From Tubulanus polymorphus (lineage: Eukaryota; Nemertea; Palaeonemertea; Tubulaniformes; Tubulanidae), in assembly GCF_964204645.1 (NCBI RefSeq), contig NC_134028.1:6360501-6424500 (forward strand): DNA of 64,000 nucleotides, in the 5' to 3' direction. The notes beneath the pieces were generated by a model. The model saw nothing but the letters and a program-made list of their open reading frames with translations. It ran no database searches and had not been told where the DNA came from. Made by a program: the position numbers and the translations under genes. The stretch's first letter is position 1. Each line of letters begins with the position of its first letter. Below, in pieces: positions 54,301 through 64,000 of this stretch.

Positions 54301-57300
54301 GGAATCGTACATTAAAAGATGATCTGAGTAGTTGACCAGATTCCATTTCTCCCAGGGAAAATGAATGATACACACTAGTGGCAAACACAAAACGATTTTG
54401 AACACATTAACTGTCTATAAAAACTCGTGCAATCTTAACATCTGTCTAATCGTTATTTGTATTGTGCTGATTCATCTGGAATGAATGTACATGTACCTGA
54501 TTTTGAAAATTTGCGTAAATGATATCTTCCGATTTGGCACCGGTGAACTTTTTAATGGCAGCCACGTTACATGTGCAGCAATTATCGGCGAGTACATGCG
54601 TATGATGTTGACCTTGAGTGCAGCAACACGTGCAGCATCTGAAACAATGACAACCATGTTACACTGGCAGGTGTTCGTCAAAATATACTGGTAGGCCTTT
54701 CTCAAAAACCACTTGGGTGTACAGATCTGTCACCCGGCATTCCTTCAAAACATCTTAGAAAAGATATATCTGTTTTGATTTTCGATGATTCGCAAAAAGT
54801 TAGTCTTCTTTCTCCAATCATTAGAATTAAATTTATCGGAATTCTGATTCCTTTTTTATTTTTCCACAGTCCTTCCAAGAAACTATAAAAATTTTCATAT
54901 TTCAAATTTTTCCCTAAGCCCTAACAATTTTTTTTTCGTGGAAAAATCTGTATTCCTAGTTATCAAAAAATGTCTAATAGTAAACACAAGAATAATTCTA
55001 CCTGATATCTGACCACAGTTTACATAAACCAGTTCCCAGATTCATGAACATAAAAAGCGGCCAACCATACGGGCACATTGCGTATTTCATGTAGTATTCC
55101 AACTGTTTCGATTTCATCCATTCCGGCAAAGTTGCATCGTTTTCAGTTTCCAGCTCCCTGGTATTGGTTAGGCTTTCTTGCTCCTGTTGCAATAACACGA
55201 GGCCTGCGGCAATATCAGTAGCAACTAAATCAACATCCTTAAAAAACAAATATCTTAAACATGAACCATCATCAACAAGAACAGTATGTTTTGAGAATGA
55301 TCCTGACTGACAATCAGGGCTATCTTACTACGTATTTCAGGAAGACAGTAAAGCAACCCTTTCAGAACTGTAAATTAATAACTGTAAGTCTACACCAAGG
55401 TGCAGTGTATTGTTAGTAAATAATATTTTACTGTTTACCAAGTGCTGCCATCTTTCATTAGAGATAAAAATTTATTACTAATTACATGAAAAATACATAA
55501 AGAGGATTTATGTATTTTTGATTACATCAATAGACTAGCGTATTCCATCATCGATTTATACTCCGCACAGCGGTATAGACAAACTGAAAGGGTACAGTTG
55601 GGTGTTATGGCGACATTGAATAATTCTGAGGGAATGTTCCTAAAAATCAGAGGAGGCTGACAAGGAGGCTAACAGCTCTTGTCAGGGGACAGTAACAATA
55701 CTTAAGGTAATGCAGAAGTAAACTAGGGGTCCAGGGACACCATGCCCACTTGGGAAGTGGTTTCAAATGCTCAACAATCTAACAATTTCAACATTCAACC
55801 CCCCCTGGTGACCATTTACAAAAACCAATGACCTTGAAGCTCACCACAATCATAGAACCTGTCAGCAGCTAAGATTTTGTAATTGATTGTGATAACAAAA
55901 TATGCCTCGTTACCAATTTAATATGGAAATACTAAGTCATTCTACTATTCAACGCCCCCTGGTGACCATATTCAAAACCCAATGACCTCGAAACTCACCA
56001 CAATCATAGAACATGTCATGAACTACAACTTTGCAATTGATCATGGTAACAAAATATGCCTAGGTACCAATATAATAAGGAAATACTAAGTTATTCTACT
56101 ATTCAACGCCCCCTGGTGACCATATAGAAAAACTTATGTCCTTAAAACTCGCAACAATCATAGATGATGTCATGAGCTACAACTTTCCAATTGATTGTGG
56201 TTACAAAATATGCATAGGTACGAATATAATAAAGAAATACTAAGATATTGTATTATTCAACGCCCCCTGGTGGCCATATACGAAATCCAATTACCTTGAA
56301 ACTCACCACAATCATAGAACACGTTATGAGCTACAACTTTCTAATTGATTGTGGTAGCAAAATATGCTTAGGTATCAATATAATGTGGAAAAACTTTTTC
56401 CCACTTACGAATGAGTACTGGTGACACCAAGATGGCCGCCAATTGCGTCATAATTGGCTGATGAAAAATACCTGTCTCAGGTATAAAACATCCCTTTCCA
56501 AAAAATACCCATCACAAATTGCAATGAGAAATGATAAACCAGTAGGAAGCTACAGGACTCGAATTTGGGCCAAAATTAGCATTTTTGGGCACTAAAAAGG
56601 TCATAGGACGGCCATCTTGAGTCCGATCGACCCAATTTTTGTTATGTTGATGGGCCCTGGGGGGATTCACATATATCCGAAAGATCAAGATCAAAGCGTC
56701 TTCAAAATTTCCCTCAAAAAGTTCAAAAATGTGTAAAAAGTGCTGATTTTGGCGAACAACAATGGCTGCCAGTCGGCCATCTTGATTCTGACAGGGGCAG
56801 TTTTTGGGCTGAAGATGTGTCTAGGGTAGATACATGTATAACCCAAATATCAAGACGTTACCTTGAAGCGTCTTCAAAACTTCCCAAAATAACTGGATTC
56901 CGTCTACGGACGGACGGACGCTACGACGGACGGACGACGGACGAAAAGTGAACGCAATAGCCCGCTGGGACTAAAGTCCCAAGTGGGCTAAAAAGAATAA
57001 AAGTACAGTAAAGTAAAGTTAAAGTACCCCTGTTAATATTGACTGGAATGAATGAATCATTTCAGTCAACATCTAGAATTATATACCTGAAAGAATTCTG
57101 CTAAAATTTCCGAAATATCATCGAAGGCTTCCTGTTGGAACGGATCTTTACCGACGCAGCAGCAGATAATTCGACACCTCCGTTTCCAGACGCTTTGATG
57201 ATCGTCGATCACCAATCGACTCTCCGATCTCGGCCCGCGGCGGGTTCCGAGCGGGTCGAAAACGACGGCGATACCGACGAGCACGGCGACACCGGCGACG

Positions 57301-58539
57301 AAACCGAATATCGACGTGCCGCGTATGAGATTCACGAAATACAAACTACAATTTCCCGGGTCGCCGAAGGCGAAATACGCGCCGAATATATTCCAACCGA
57401 ATTCGGGAACGTACGCCACCAATTTCAAATAGATCAACTTCGTTAGATGTCTCCGCCGATCGAGTTCCATGATTCCGCCGCGGGCGCTCACGAAAATCAC
57501 ACTTATCGTGATCGCGCAGTTCAAGATCACCAGGACGATCATTCCGATATAGTATATACGCAGGTACAGCTCTCTGTTGCAGTGGTCATGGAAACTGGAT
57601 TGATGTACAGCGTAAACAACGCACACTACTACGACCCTGTGAAATGAAAAAAACATATTTCTGTTTTTCAAGTTTGGAACTTTTTCTTGTATTGGATATT
57701 TCTGGCCAGTTGACAGAGTTCTCCACAACTGGTTTTAGAGGGGTGGCCATCCCTTCATTTTTACATTCACCCCTCTGAAAATCAGCTACCCCTTAAGAAA
57801 TATTTGCTGCCCCTACCAGACCGGATGTTAATATTCTAACAATGCTGTGTAACTGCTTTGAAATATGATGAGCTAGTGTGAAAAATAGAAGATTACACCA
57901 AAATGCAACTTAAATTTTCTGTATTTTTTGGAGGATCGAAAGCCTTGCTACTTCAGCAGCCAAAATGTCATACACTTAACAATGAGAACACTGCTTGGGG
58001 CATAGTAATATATGTAAATAAAGTGTGGTATTGAAGTATTCTCTAGGCTTACAAATGTATGATTCATGAAAATATCCAATCCCTTGAAGTTAAACAATAT
58101 CTAAAATATAAAAAATTCACAGAAGCGGATATTTGGTCGATGCAGCATTATTTTAGTAAACGCTATGGGGATTGGGGTATAGAGGGTTAGAGTTAGTTTT
58201 AGGGTCCATTTTACAGCTAGGGATCAGGGTTAAGGCTAGTTTGGGTGCTATATATAGACCTAGTTAAAAACATTCAGTGGCATTCCATGAACCTCGGTGG
58301 TCTAGAGGAAAGACACTGCGTCAGCAAAATACTACCTGTCAAAATTCAAATTCCGTCAGACTCTCAGCAGATAGTAAATCATCTTACAATTCACGATACG
58401 ATTCCTACATTACTATGAATTATTAGATTGGTATCGCTGCTTACCATAAAACCCGAATGATTAACTCGGCAAAACCAGGAAAAACAAAGTCATCGCTACC
58501 GATTCGCCATCTACGTTTGAAAGCTATCAAGCCCGGCAT
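51362..58539 (-). CDS. DAGLB: sn-1-specific diacylglycerol lipase beta-like
   Basis: Coding exons on the minus strand: 58539-58445, 57636-57087, 55237-55002, 54638-54497, 54124-54041, 53873-53712, 53366-53239, 52850-52547, 51931-51840, 51521-51362. All junctions keep phase; 650 aa (human DAGLB is 672). It starts [20 protein letters not shown], as in the family. Four membrane segments lie in about residues 22-150. A Cys-rich lid-side segment follows ([10 protein letters not shown]). The class 3 lipase core has the nucleophile Ser433 in GHSLGAG, Asp485 in LGRDLIPRL and His627 in IFDHLPD, a complete triad. Known role: a plasma-membrane lipase releasing 2-arachidonoylglycerol from diacylglycerol. 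The short C-terminus, without the long tail of DAGLA, supports the beta form. Exon 9 (about 31 codons, with [10 protein letters not shown]) is easily missed but is needed to keep the frame. Intron 2 contains a 1.25-kb composite repeat. Confidence 0.95.
52266..52526. repeat. Dispersed GGTGGCCAC-type intron repeat, copy in DAGLB intron 8
   Basis: It starts CAGGGTGGCCGCTTTCCACC and ends TTTTCCAGGTCAGTGGCAACC. Its internal phrases match the copies in the VDAC and RNA-binding protein introns. Confidence 0.5.
55743..56989. repeat. Composite repeat with internal tandem units, DAGLB intron 2
   Basis: The left end GCCCACTTGGGA and the right end TCCCAAGTGGGC are inverted. Inside are four tandem units of about 154 bases, beginning near 55795, 55950, 56105 and 56258, each with CAACGCCCCCTGGTGACC or a variant. 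Next come two GGCCATCTTG-type segments, then a GACGGACGGACG tract (about 56910-56945). The element ends in a hairpin at 56959-56989. There is no coding capacity. The general look recalls repeats common in mollusc genomes (recollection, not checked). Confidence 0.7.
58283..58350 (+). repeat. Degenerate tRNA-like fragment
   Basis: CGGTGGTCTAGAGGAAAGAC resembles an A-box/D-arm region, and AATTCAAATTCC resembles a decayed B box about 45 bases on. The arms do not pair as in a working tRNA, so I take it as a tRNA-derived remnant inside DAGLB intron 1. Confidence 0.3.
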
Positions 58540-59491
58540 CCTAAAAAAAAACATAGAACGGCTCTATATAACTTGAAAAAAAACAGCCTACTACCACTAC
58601 GTTTGATTGGCCTCAAACAAAAGAGCAGGCTAATACAAACGTGATAAATCTAAACACAAAACCGTAAACCAAAAACGTAGGACTGGAACCACGGCGGGCA
58701 CACCTCCAAGTCCAATTAGTTACCTCATCGTTGGTGGTAAGCTTTTTATAATTGGATGGGCTTATACCAAAATGTGGTTTAATGTGGTTTGTGAAAATAA
58801 ACAAGACAAGGTTACTGGACTGACTAGGGCACCTTGTCCTTGCTTCTCACTCTTTTTTTTAATCATTTGCCAAAAAGGCCTATATTTTATCGCTGTAAAC
58901 GAATATTCCTTGCTGTTTTCAGACAGTACAGAACAGTACAGATACAAGGTACAGAATTTCACACTAACCTTTATGTTTTATTCAAGTATCAAACGAAAAA
59001 CAGAAAAACTGCAGTGCAAAAAAATAGGCCTATATTCTACATGGGGTATTCCCCAATGGTTGGGAAATCCAGGAATCCCTATAAACACTAATATATGGAC
59101 GTGGACTTGGACGTGGACCTGTCTCTTAAGTATATTAACTGCGAGACACCACAAAAATATTGTCCGGCGCAGGCAACGTAATTTTGTAGAGCCCTTCTCG
59201 GCTAAAAGTTTTCGTATCGATGAACTCTATTGGCAATAGAACCCGTTGACCAGGAAGCTGGCAAATGACCGACGATTGCTATTGATACTCTGGGCGTCTT
59301 ACAGACCTACTTTTTTTCTGACCGACGAAAGGATGCACGATGAAAAAAACCGCGGTGGAATCATTCAGAGAGTAATCTTGGACTAGATTTAGTGACCGAG
59401 GAAAAACTTCGCCGAGTCCGTCACGAAGAAGAGTTAAATTTCAAAAGACCGACAATTCAGATTCTAAAAGATAAATCTTAATTCTAAAATT
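58540..59491. other. Region upstream of DAGLB and downstream of GPCR 2a
   Basis: There is no recognisable coding exon. It contains the DAGLB 5' region and, from 59194, the start of the 1.96-kb duplicated block. The 155-codon open frame at 58772-59239 runs into the duplicated block and has no domain I recognise. Confidence 0.45.
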
Positions 59492-61152
59492 CTAAATTTT
59501 TCGGCTTGTGGTTGTTGGGCTTTTGTCTAGTTTTAGTGACAAATGGCTGAGCACCGAGGAAAACAATTCTGACAAATGCAAGCGAAAATAAGATAATCTA
59601 ATGACGTAAATGGGAAAATTAGTTGCATTATTAACGAAAGAAATATAACCACAAAGACGATAAAGATCGAGAAGTTGGGACATGTCTTGAACGTTAACTA
59701 AATTTGGATTTCTTACGACGTAGTAACCATAGATTAAACCCGAAGTCATCGGCAAATTGCAAATAACGAAAATCGCAGCAACGATCATCAGCGTGATGCT
59801 GATACTTTTCTCGTGTCGTCTGCCGGATGTCCCCGATGTACGGCCGTCTGACGTCCAACGCGCGCGGAATAATGCCAAACACATCAAACCGCTTATAACC
59901 AACAGAAGAAGAGACGGCAAAACATAGTAAACGATGATCATTGATACAAATCTGACGGCGTACAAAACATCTTCGTCAATCGAACGGTTTTCCGTGCAGA
60001 CGTATTTCTGTCCGAACGTATTAAATTCCGGTGCCACTTCGAAAAAGAATATCTGCCTGATTTCGAGCAATGCGAGTATCAAACCGGCGGACGACAGTAA
60101 AACTACCCGCATTTTCCGCGTTACACGCAACGTTTCCATCGGGAATTTGATTGCACGTAAGCGTTCGGTGTTCATCGATATCGTGATAAACGCAGACATG
60201 CCCAAACACCAATACAGAACGTAATACAACACCTTACAACTGAAATTACTTATCGCAAAAATGTCAGTGCCGTATCTACCGTCGGTTAGCGACAAAAGAC
60301 CGTAATCAACCCATGAAAAAATACCGGCAATTAACGTATATATTCCGTCCGTTATAGCCAGACAAAACATATATACAACCCCCGGTTTGTTCCATTTGTT
60401 GTGTTTGACGAAGATGAAAACTGTGAAAACGTTGCCGAACGTTCCGAGTAGAAGAATCGGCAAATACACGTAACTTTCGAAAAATGATCGTGTCGCGCGA
60501 ACATAGTCTAAACCAGAAAACAGATTCTGACGCCGCACATTACTGGACGAATTCATTGTTATCGTGATTGGTTTAAGACCGATAATATTAACGACTTCGT
60601 TTTATCGATATACATTTCGAAATAATATAGTTATAATCGATATATCGAGATAGCTGATCTACAAGGGCGGAGCCGTGAATTTTGGAAGGTTATTTACCAG
60701 GGTATTTAAGGGCACAAACGTAATCGCGACGGGCACCCCGACGTGGCAACTTCGGCGCGAAGCCACCCGAGGGGGTCAAGATGTCGTCCCCTAGGAATAA
60801 AATTTTGGTTTTTCCAAGGCTCATTCGAGAGTAATTCATATTTCTTTACAAAATGAAAAAAAAATCCCTCAAATTTTAGGGAGGACTAGTCCCCCACCCC
60901 CTGGATCCGCCCTTGGCCAAATTCTTAGGAAAATATGTTTTGCCTCACGGTTTGATGCCTCCGCCGAAGATCACGCCAACATAATGTATTATGTTACTGT
61001 TGGCGTGAGTTTCGGCTGGAAGCAATCAAACCGGATGGATCGCGGCTTAAATCAGACTCAACGATCCACATATAGGCCATGGGCGTCTAGTTTATACGTA
61101 CATGTATATTACAGGCGCGGATCTATGGGTCGCGACGGTATAAAGAAGTTTC
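59194..61152. repeat. 1,959-bp direct duplication, first copy
   Basis: The block holds GPCR 2a with about 0.3 kb of 3' and 0.6 kb of 5' flank. It is repeated at 61160-63118 at an offset of 1,966 bases, separated by 7 bases (CTATAAA). By eye I found one difference: C at 59453 against A at 61419, both outside the coding frame. Confidence 0.9.
59492..60556 (-). CDS. Rhodopsin-like peptide-receptor-type GPCR, copy 2a, intronless
   Basis: A single open frame of 354 aa from the ATG at 60556. The N-terminus has a glycosylation site (NSSS). TM1 has GTFGNVFTVFIFV. The TM3 start Cys (NFSCKVLYY) and a loop Cys (KYVCTENRS) can pair. TM3 ends TERLRAIKFP in place of DRY. TM6 has ICNLPMTSG and TM7 has NATNFPIYVIRL, an NPxxY variant. 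The tail is Ser-rich (TTTSRKI at the end). The pattern fits invertebrate FMRFamide-receptor-like class A receptors, but no ligand can be assigned. It is not closely related to GPCR 1. Confidence 0.85.
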   Translation of the reverse strand: MNSSSNVRRQNLFSGLDYVRATRSFFESYVYLPILLLGTFGNVFTVFIFVKHNKWNKPGVVYMFCLAITDGIYTLIAGIFSWVDYGLLSLTDGRYGTDIFAISNFSCKVLYYVLYWCLGMSAFITISMNTERLRAIKFPMETLRVTRKMRVVLLSSAGLILALLEIRQIFFFEVAPEFNTFGQKYVCTENRSIDEDVLYAVRFVSMIIVYYVLPSLLLLVISGLMCLALFRARWTSDGRTSGTSGRRHEKSISITLMIVAAIFVICNLPMTSGLIYGYYVVRNPNLVNVQDMSQLLDLYRLCGYISFVNNATNFPIYVIRLSYFRLHLSELFSSVLSHLSLKLDKSPTTTSRKI

Positions 61153-61457
61153 CTATAAACTTCTCGGCTAAAAGTTTTCGTATCGATGAACTCTATTGGC
61201 AATAGAACCCGTTGACCAGGAAGCTGGCAAATGACCGACGATTGCTATTGATACTCTGGGCGTCTTACAGACCTACTTTTTTTCTGACCGACGAAAGGAT
61301 GCACGATGAAAAAAACCGCGGTGGAATCATTCAGAGAGTAATCTTGGACTAGATTTAGTGACCGAGGAAAAACTTCGCCGAGTCCGTCACGAAGAAGAGT
61401 TAAATTTCAAAAGACCGAAAATTCAGATTCTAAAAGATAAATCTTAATTCTAAAATT
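60557..61457. other. Spacer between the two identical GPCR genes
   Basis: There is no coding exon. It holds the 5' flank of GPCR 2a, the duplication junction at 61153-61159 and the 3' flank of GPCR 2b. A short inverted repeat, CGCCAACA with TGTTGGCG, lies at about 60972-61003 and recurs at 62938-62969. Confidence 0.5.
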
Positions 61458-63118
61458 CTAAATTTTTCGGCTTGTGGTTGTTGGGCTTTTGTCTAGTTTT
61501 AGTGACAAATGGCTGAGCACCGAGGAAAACAATTCTGACAAATGCAAGCGAAAATAAGATAATCTAATGACGTAAATGGGAAAATTAGTTGCATTATTAA
61601 CGAAAGAAATATAACCACAAAGACGATAAAGATCGAGAAGTTGGGACATGTCTTGAACGTTAACTAAATTTGGATTTCTTACGACGTAGTAACCATAGAT
61701 TAAACCCGAAGTCATCGGCAAATTGCAAATAACGAAAATCGCAGCAACGATCATCAGCGTGATGCTGATACTTTTCTCGTGTCGTCTGCCGGATGTCCCC
61801 GATGTACGGCCGTCTGACGTCCAACGCGCGCGGAATAATGCCAAACACATCAAACCGCTTATAACCAACAGAAGAAGAGACGGCAAAACATAGTAAACGA
61901 TGATCATTGATACAAATCTGACGGCGTACAAAACATCTTCGTCAATCGAACGGTTTTCCGTGCAGACGTATTTCTGTCCGAACGTATTAAATTCCGGTGC
62001 CACTTCGAAAAAGAATATCTGCCTGATTTCGAGCAATGCGAGTATCAAACCGGCGGACGACAGTAAAACTACCCGCATTTTCCGCGTTACACGCAACGTT
62101 TCCATCGGGAATTTGATTGCACGTAAGCGTTCGGTGTTCATCGATATCGTGATAAACGCAGACATGCCCAAACACCAATACAGAACGTAATACAACACCT
62201 TACAACTGAAATTACTTATCGCAAAAATGTCAGTGCCGTATCTACCGTCGGTTAGCGACAAAAGACCGTAATCAACCCATGAAAAAATACCGGCAATTAA
62301 CGTATATATTCCGTCCGTTATAGCCAGACAAAACATATATACAACCCCCGGTTTGTTCCATTTGTTGTGTTTGACGAAGATGAAAACTGTGAAAACGTTG
62401 CCGAACGTTCCGAGTAGAAGAATCGGCAAATACACGTAACTTTCGAAAAATGATCGTGTCGCGCGAACATAGTCTAAACCAGAAAACAGATTCTGACGCC
62501 GCACATTACTGGACGAATTCATTGTTATCGTGATTGGTTTAAGACCGATAATATTAACGACTTCGTTTTATCGATATACATTTCGAAATAATATAGTTAT
62601 AATCGATATATCGAGATAGCTGATCTACAAGGGCGGAGCCGTGAATTTTGGAAGGTTATTTACCAGGGTATTTAAGGGCACAAACGTAATCGCGACGGGC
62701 ACCCCGACGTGGCAACTTCGGCGCGAAGCCACCCGAGGGGGTCAAGATGTCGTCCCCTAGGAATAAAATTTTGGTTTTTCCAAGGCTCATTCGAGAGTAA
62801 TTCATATTTCTTTACAAAATGAAAAAAAAATCCCTCAAATTTTAGGGAGGACTAGTCCCCCACCCCCTGGATCCGCCCTTGGCCAAATTCTTAGGAAAAT
62901 ATGTTTTGCCTCACGGTTTGATGCCTCCGCCGAAGATCACGCCAACATAATGTATTATGTTACTGTTGGCGTGAGTTTCGGCTGGAAGCAATCAAACCGG
63001 ATGGATCGCGGCTTAAATCAGACTCAACGATCCACATATAGGCCATGGGCGTCTAGTTTATACGTACATGTATATTACAGGCGCGGATCTATGGGTCGCG
63101 ACGGTATAAAGAAGTTTC
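61160..63118. repeat. 1,959-bp direct duplication, second copy
   Basis: It matches 59194-61152 base for base as far as I could compare by eye, apart from A at 61419. The similarity stops at GAAGTTTC on the right; beyond that the second copy continues AAGTTTCTAGGC and the first continues CTATAAACTT. Confidence 0.9.
61458..62522 (-). CDS. Rhodopsin-like peptide-receptor-type GPCR, copy 2b, intronless
   Basis: The encoded 354-aa protein is identical to that of 59492-60556, with the same start context and the same 3' flank. The complete identity, including synonymous sites, means the duplication is very recent, has been homogenised by gene conversion, or is an assembly artefact in which two alleles were placed in tandem. 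If it is real, the gene dose is doubled with the same 0.6 kb of upstream sequence. Confidence 0.8.
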   Translation of the reverse strand: MNSSSNVRRQNLFSGLDYVRATRSFFESYVYLPILLLGTFGNVFTVFIFVKHNKWNKPGVVYMFCLAITDGIYTLIAGIFSWVDYGLLSLTDGRYGTDIFAISNFSCKVLYYVLYWCLGMSAFITISMNTERLRAIKFPMETLRVTRKMRVVLLSSAGLILALLEIRQIFFFEVAPEFNTFGQKYVCTENRSIDEDVLYAVRFVSMIIVYYVLPSLLLLVISGLMCLALFRARWTSDGRTSGTSGRRHEKSISITLMIVAAIFVICNLPMTSGLIYGYYVVRNPNLVNVQDMSQLLDLYRLCGYISFVNNATNFPIYVIRLSYFRLHLSELFSSVLSHLSLKLDKSPTTTSRKI

Positions 63119-63804
63119 AAGTTTCTAGGCGCCATTTTGTGGCGGTCCCTCTCGAGGTCCCTATTGTTGCGATGATTTACGCGCATTTTTAAAACATAAG
63201 TTAAAAATTGAATCATATCATATGGGCCTAAGGTCCTTTGCTAGCTATTAATTTGTGTTATTGCGTAATAAATTGCCTGTTTATAAACCTGTTTCAATAA
63301 CTTTTAATCTGTATAGCTTTACTTTCATTGAAATATCAATTGTGATACTGAATTTTTATTTTAAAGTTTGTACTTTGAACGTGTCGCTTATATACCTGGA
63401 ATACTACCGAGAAAGTGATATATTTTCGAAGACGTACGTAGACTACCATGAAAAAAAATGTATCCAAAATTTCGAGGTGGTTCTTCTGCGAAAGTATCAT
63501 CTTGGTTTCTATTTCATAGAAAAAAATGGTTATATATGGTGACTTTTACCACGTGAAAACTACTACGGGGGGAACCCAACCTGTCACCGGTAATACCACG
63601 TATAGAAAACGAAAGTGCTACGTTGCGTATGCTCATTTTCTTCGACTACAATCAACTGTATAAGGTGAGTTGATTTCATTCAATTCAACAAATTGAAATA
63701 GACATCTGAACCGAGATTCAGTTAAAACAGTCTTACATTAACGAATAAACTAAATCTTGTATTATAGAAAACGTTGGTCTCTCCATTGCGTTTTATATGG
63801 GAGA
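62523..63804. other. Spacer between GPCR 2b and the right-edge gene
   Basis: There is no recognisable coding exon. A possible non-coding exon ends near 63663 (AAG|GTGAGT) and could splice to the acceptor at 63766-63767 (TATAG), leading into the gene at the right edge. Confidence 0.4.
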
Positions 63805-64000
63805 ATGAATCAACTAAACACACCAAGGAACGATAGCATGGCAGAAGGATCGATTGAGTTGAAGATGGTCAAGAAACCAGACCAGTTAACCGTCTACGAT
63901 CGATTCATATTTGTGGCACAGACTAAAACAAACAACTTGTACGTTTATGACAATTTAAAACTTGTTCAGACAGTTGCAACTGAGCCAATCCTGAGCGTCT
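63805..64000 (+). CDS. 5' end of an unidentified gene, cut by the window edge
   Basis: The frame from ATG 63805 (MNQLNTPRNDSMAEGSIELK) stays open to the last base, at least 65 codons. A second ATG (MAEGSIELKMVKK) is possible 11 codons on. An acceptor at 63766-63767 precedes it and the frame is open from there, so the true start could lie in an earlier exon. The sequence LTVYDRFIFVAQTKTNNLYVY, with alternating hydrophobic residues, suggests a beta-propeller-like or NHL/TRIM-type repeat, but this is weak. I do not recognise the family. Confidence 0.5.
   Translation, partial: MNQLNTPRNDSMAEGSIELKMVKKPDQLTVYDRFIFVAQTKTNNLYVYDNLKLVQTVATEPILSV

Noticed and set aside
57135-57647. Plus-strand open frames opposite DAGLB exon 2
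   Set aside because: They mirror the codon pattern of the real membrane-segment exon on the minus strand.
58772-59239. 155-codon plus-strand open frame
   Set aside because: No domain, no splice context, and it runs into the duplicated block; probably chance.

Overview
The window is nuclear DNA of an animal, most likely a marine invertebrate and probably a lophotrochozoan such as a mollusc. The evidence is small coding exons with GT-AG introns of about 0.1-2.4 kb, full-length orthologues of animal genes, AT-rich introns full of small non-autonomous repeats, and a composite repeat of a kind I associate with mollusc genomes (that last point is an impression from memory). There is no bacterial, phage, CRISPR or operon signal. 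The gene models were built by hand: exon ends were placed at GT/AG sites so that reading phase is kept through every junction, and each finished protein has the length expected of its family.

Layout. (1) 773-3752, minus: sphingomyelin synthase-related protein (SAMD8/SMSr), 4 coding exons, 414 aa. (2) 7943-15269, plus: a SAP-acidic-RRM-RRM-RGG RNA-binding protein, nucleolin-like, 11 exons, 535 aa. (3) 17477-29013, minus: three tandem gamma-butyrobetaine dioxygenase (BBOX1-like) genes with the same seven-exon structure; the first and third are intact, the middle one has a 2-base deletion and a premature stop. (4) 30501-34164, minus: VDAC, 8 coding exons, 284 aa. (5) 35514-43533, plus: a SMURF-type C2-WW-HECT ubiquitin ligase, 18 exons, 828 aa, divergent from VDAC. 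(6) 47886-48935, minus: an intronless rhodopsin-like GPCR, with an internally deleted pseudogene copy at about 49640-50115. (7) 51362-58539, minus: sn-1 diacylglycerol lipase, DAGLB-like, 10 coding exons, 650 aa, complete catalytic triad. (8) 59492-60556 and 61458-62522, minus: two identical GPCR genes in a 1.96-kb direct duplication. (9) From about 63805, plus: the 5' end of an unidentified gene cut by the window edge.

The genes do not form a pathway. Several act on lipids or mitochondria (ceramide phosphoethanolamine synthesis, carnitine synthesis, the mitochondrial outer-membrane pore, 2-arachidonoylglycerol synthesis), but this looks like ordinary animal gene order, not a cluster. The non-coding part is rich in foldback elements: two TA-flanked elements with 17-19-base inverted ends, a hAT-like family, several near-perfect palindromes, tRNA-derived inverted pairs, a minisatellite of palindromic units, and a GGTGGCCAC-type intron repeat.

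The items most worth a second look are the BBOX1 array with its broken middle copy, the miRNA-precursor-like hairpin in intron 5 of the RNA-binding protein gene, the four Pumilio-type motifs downstream of that gene, the near-identical GPCR duplication, and the palindromic minisatellite. I found no clearly new multi-gene system.
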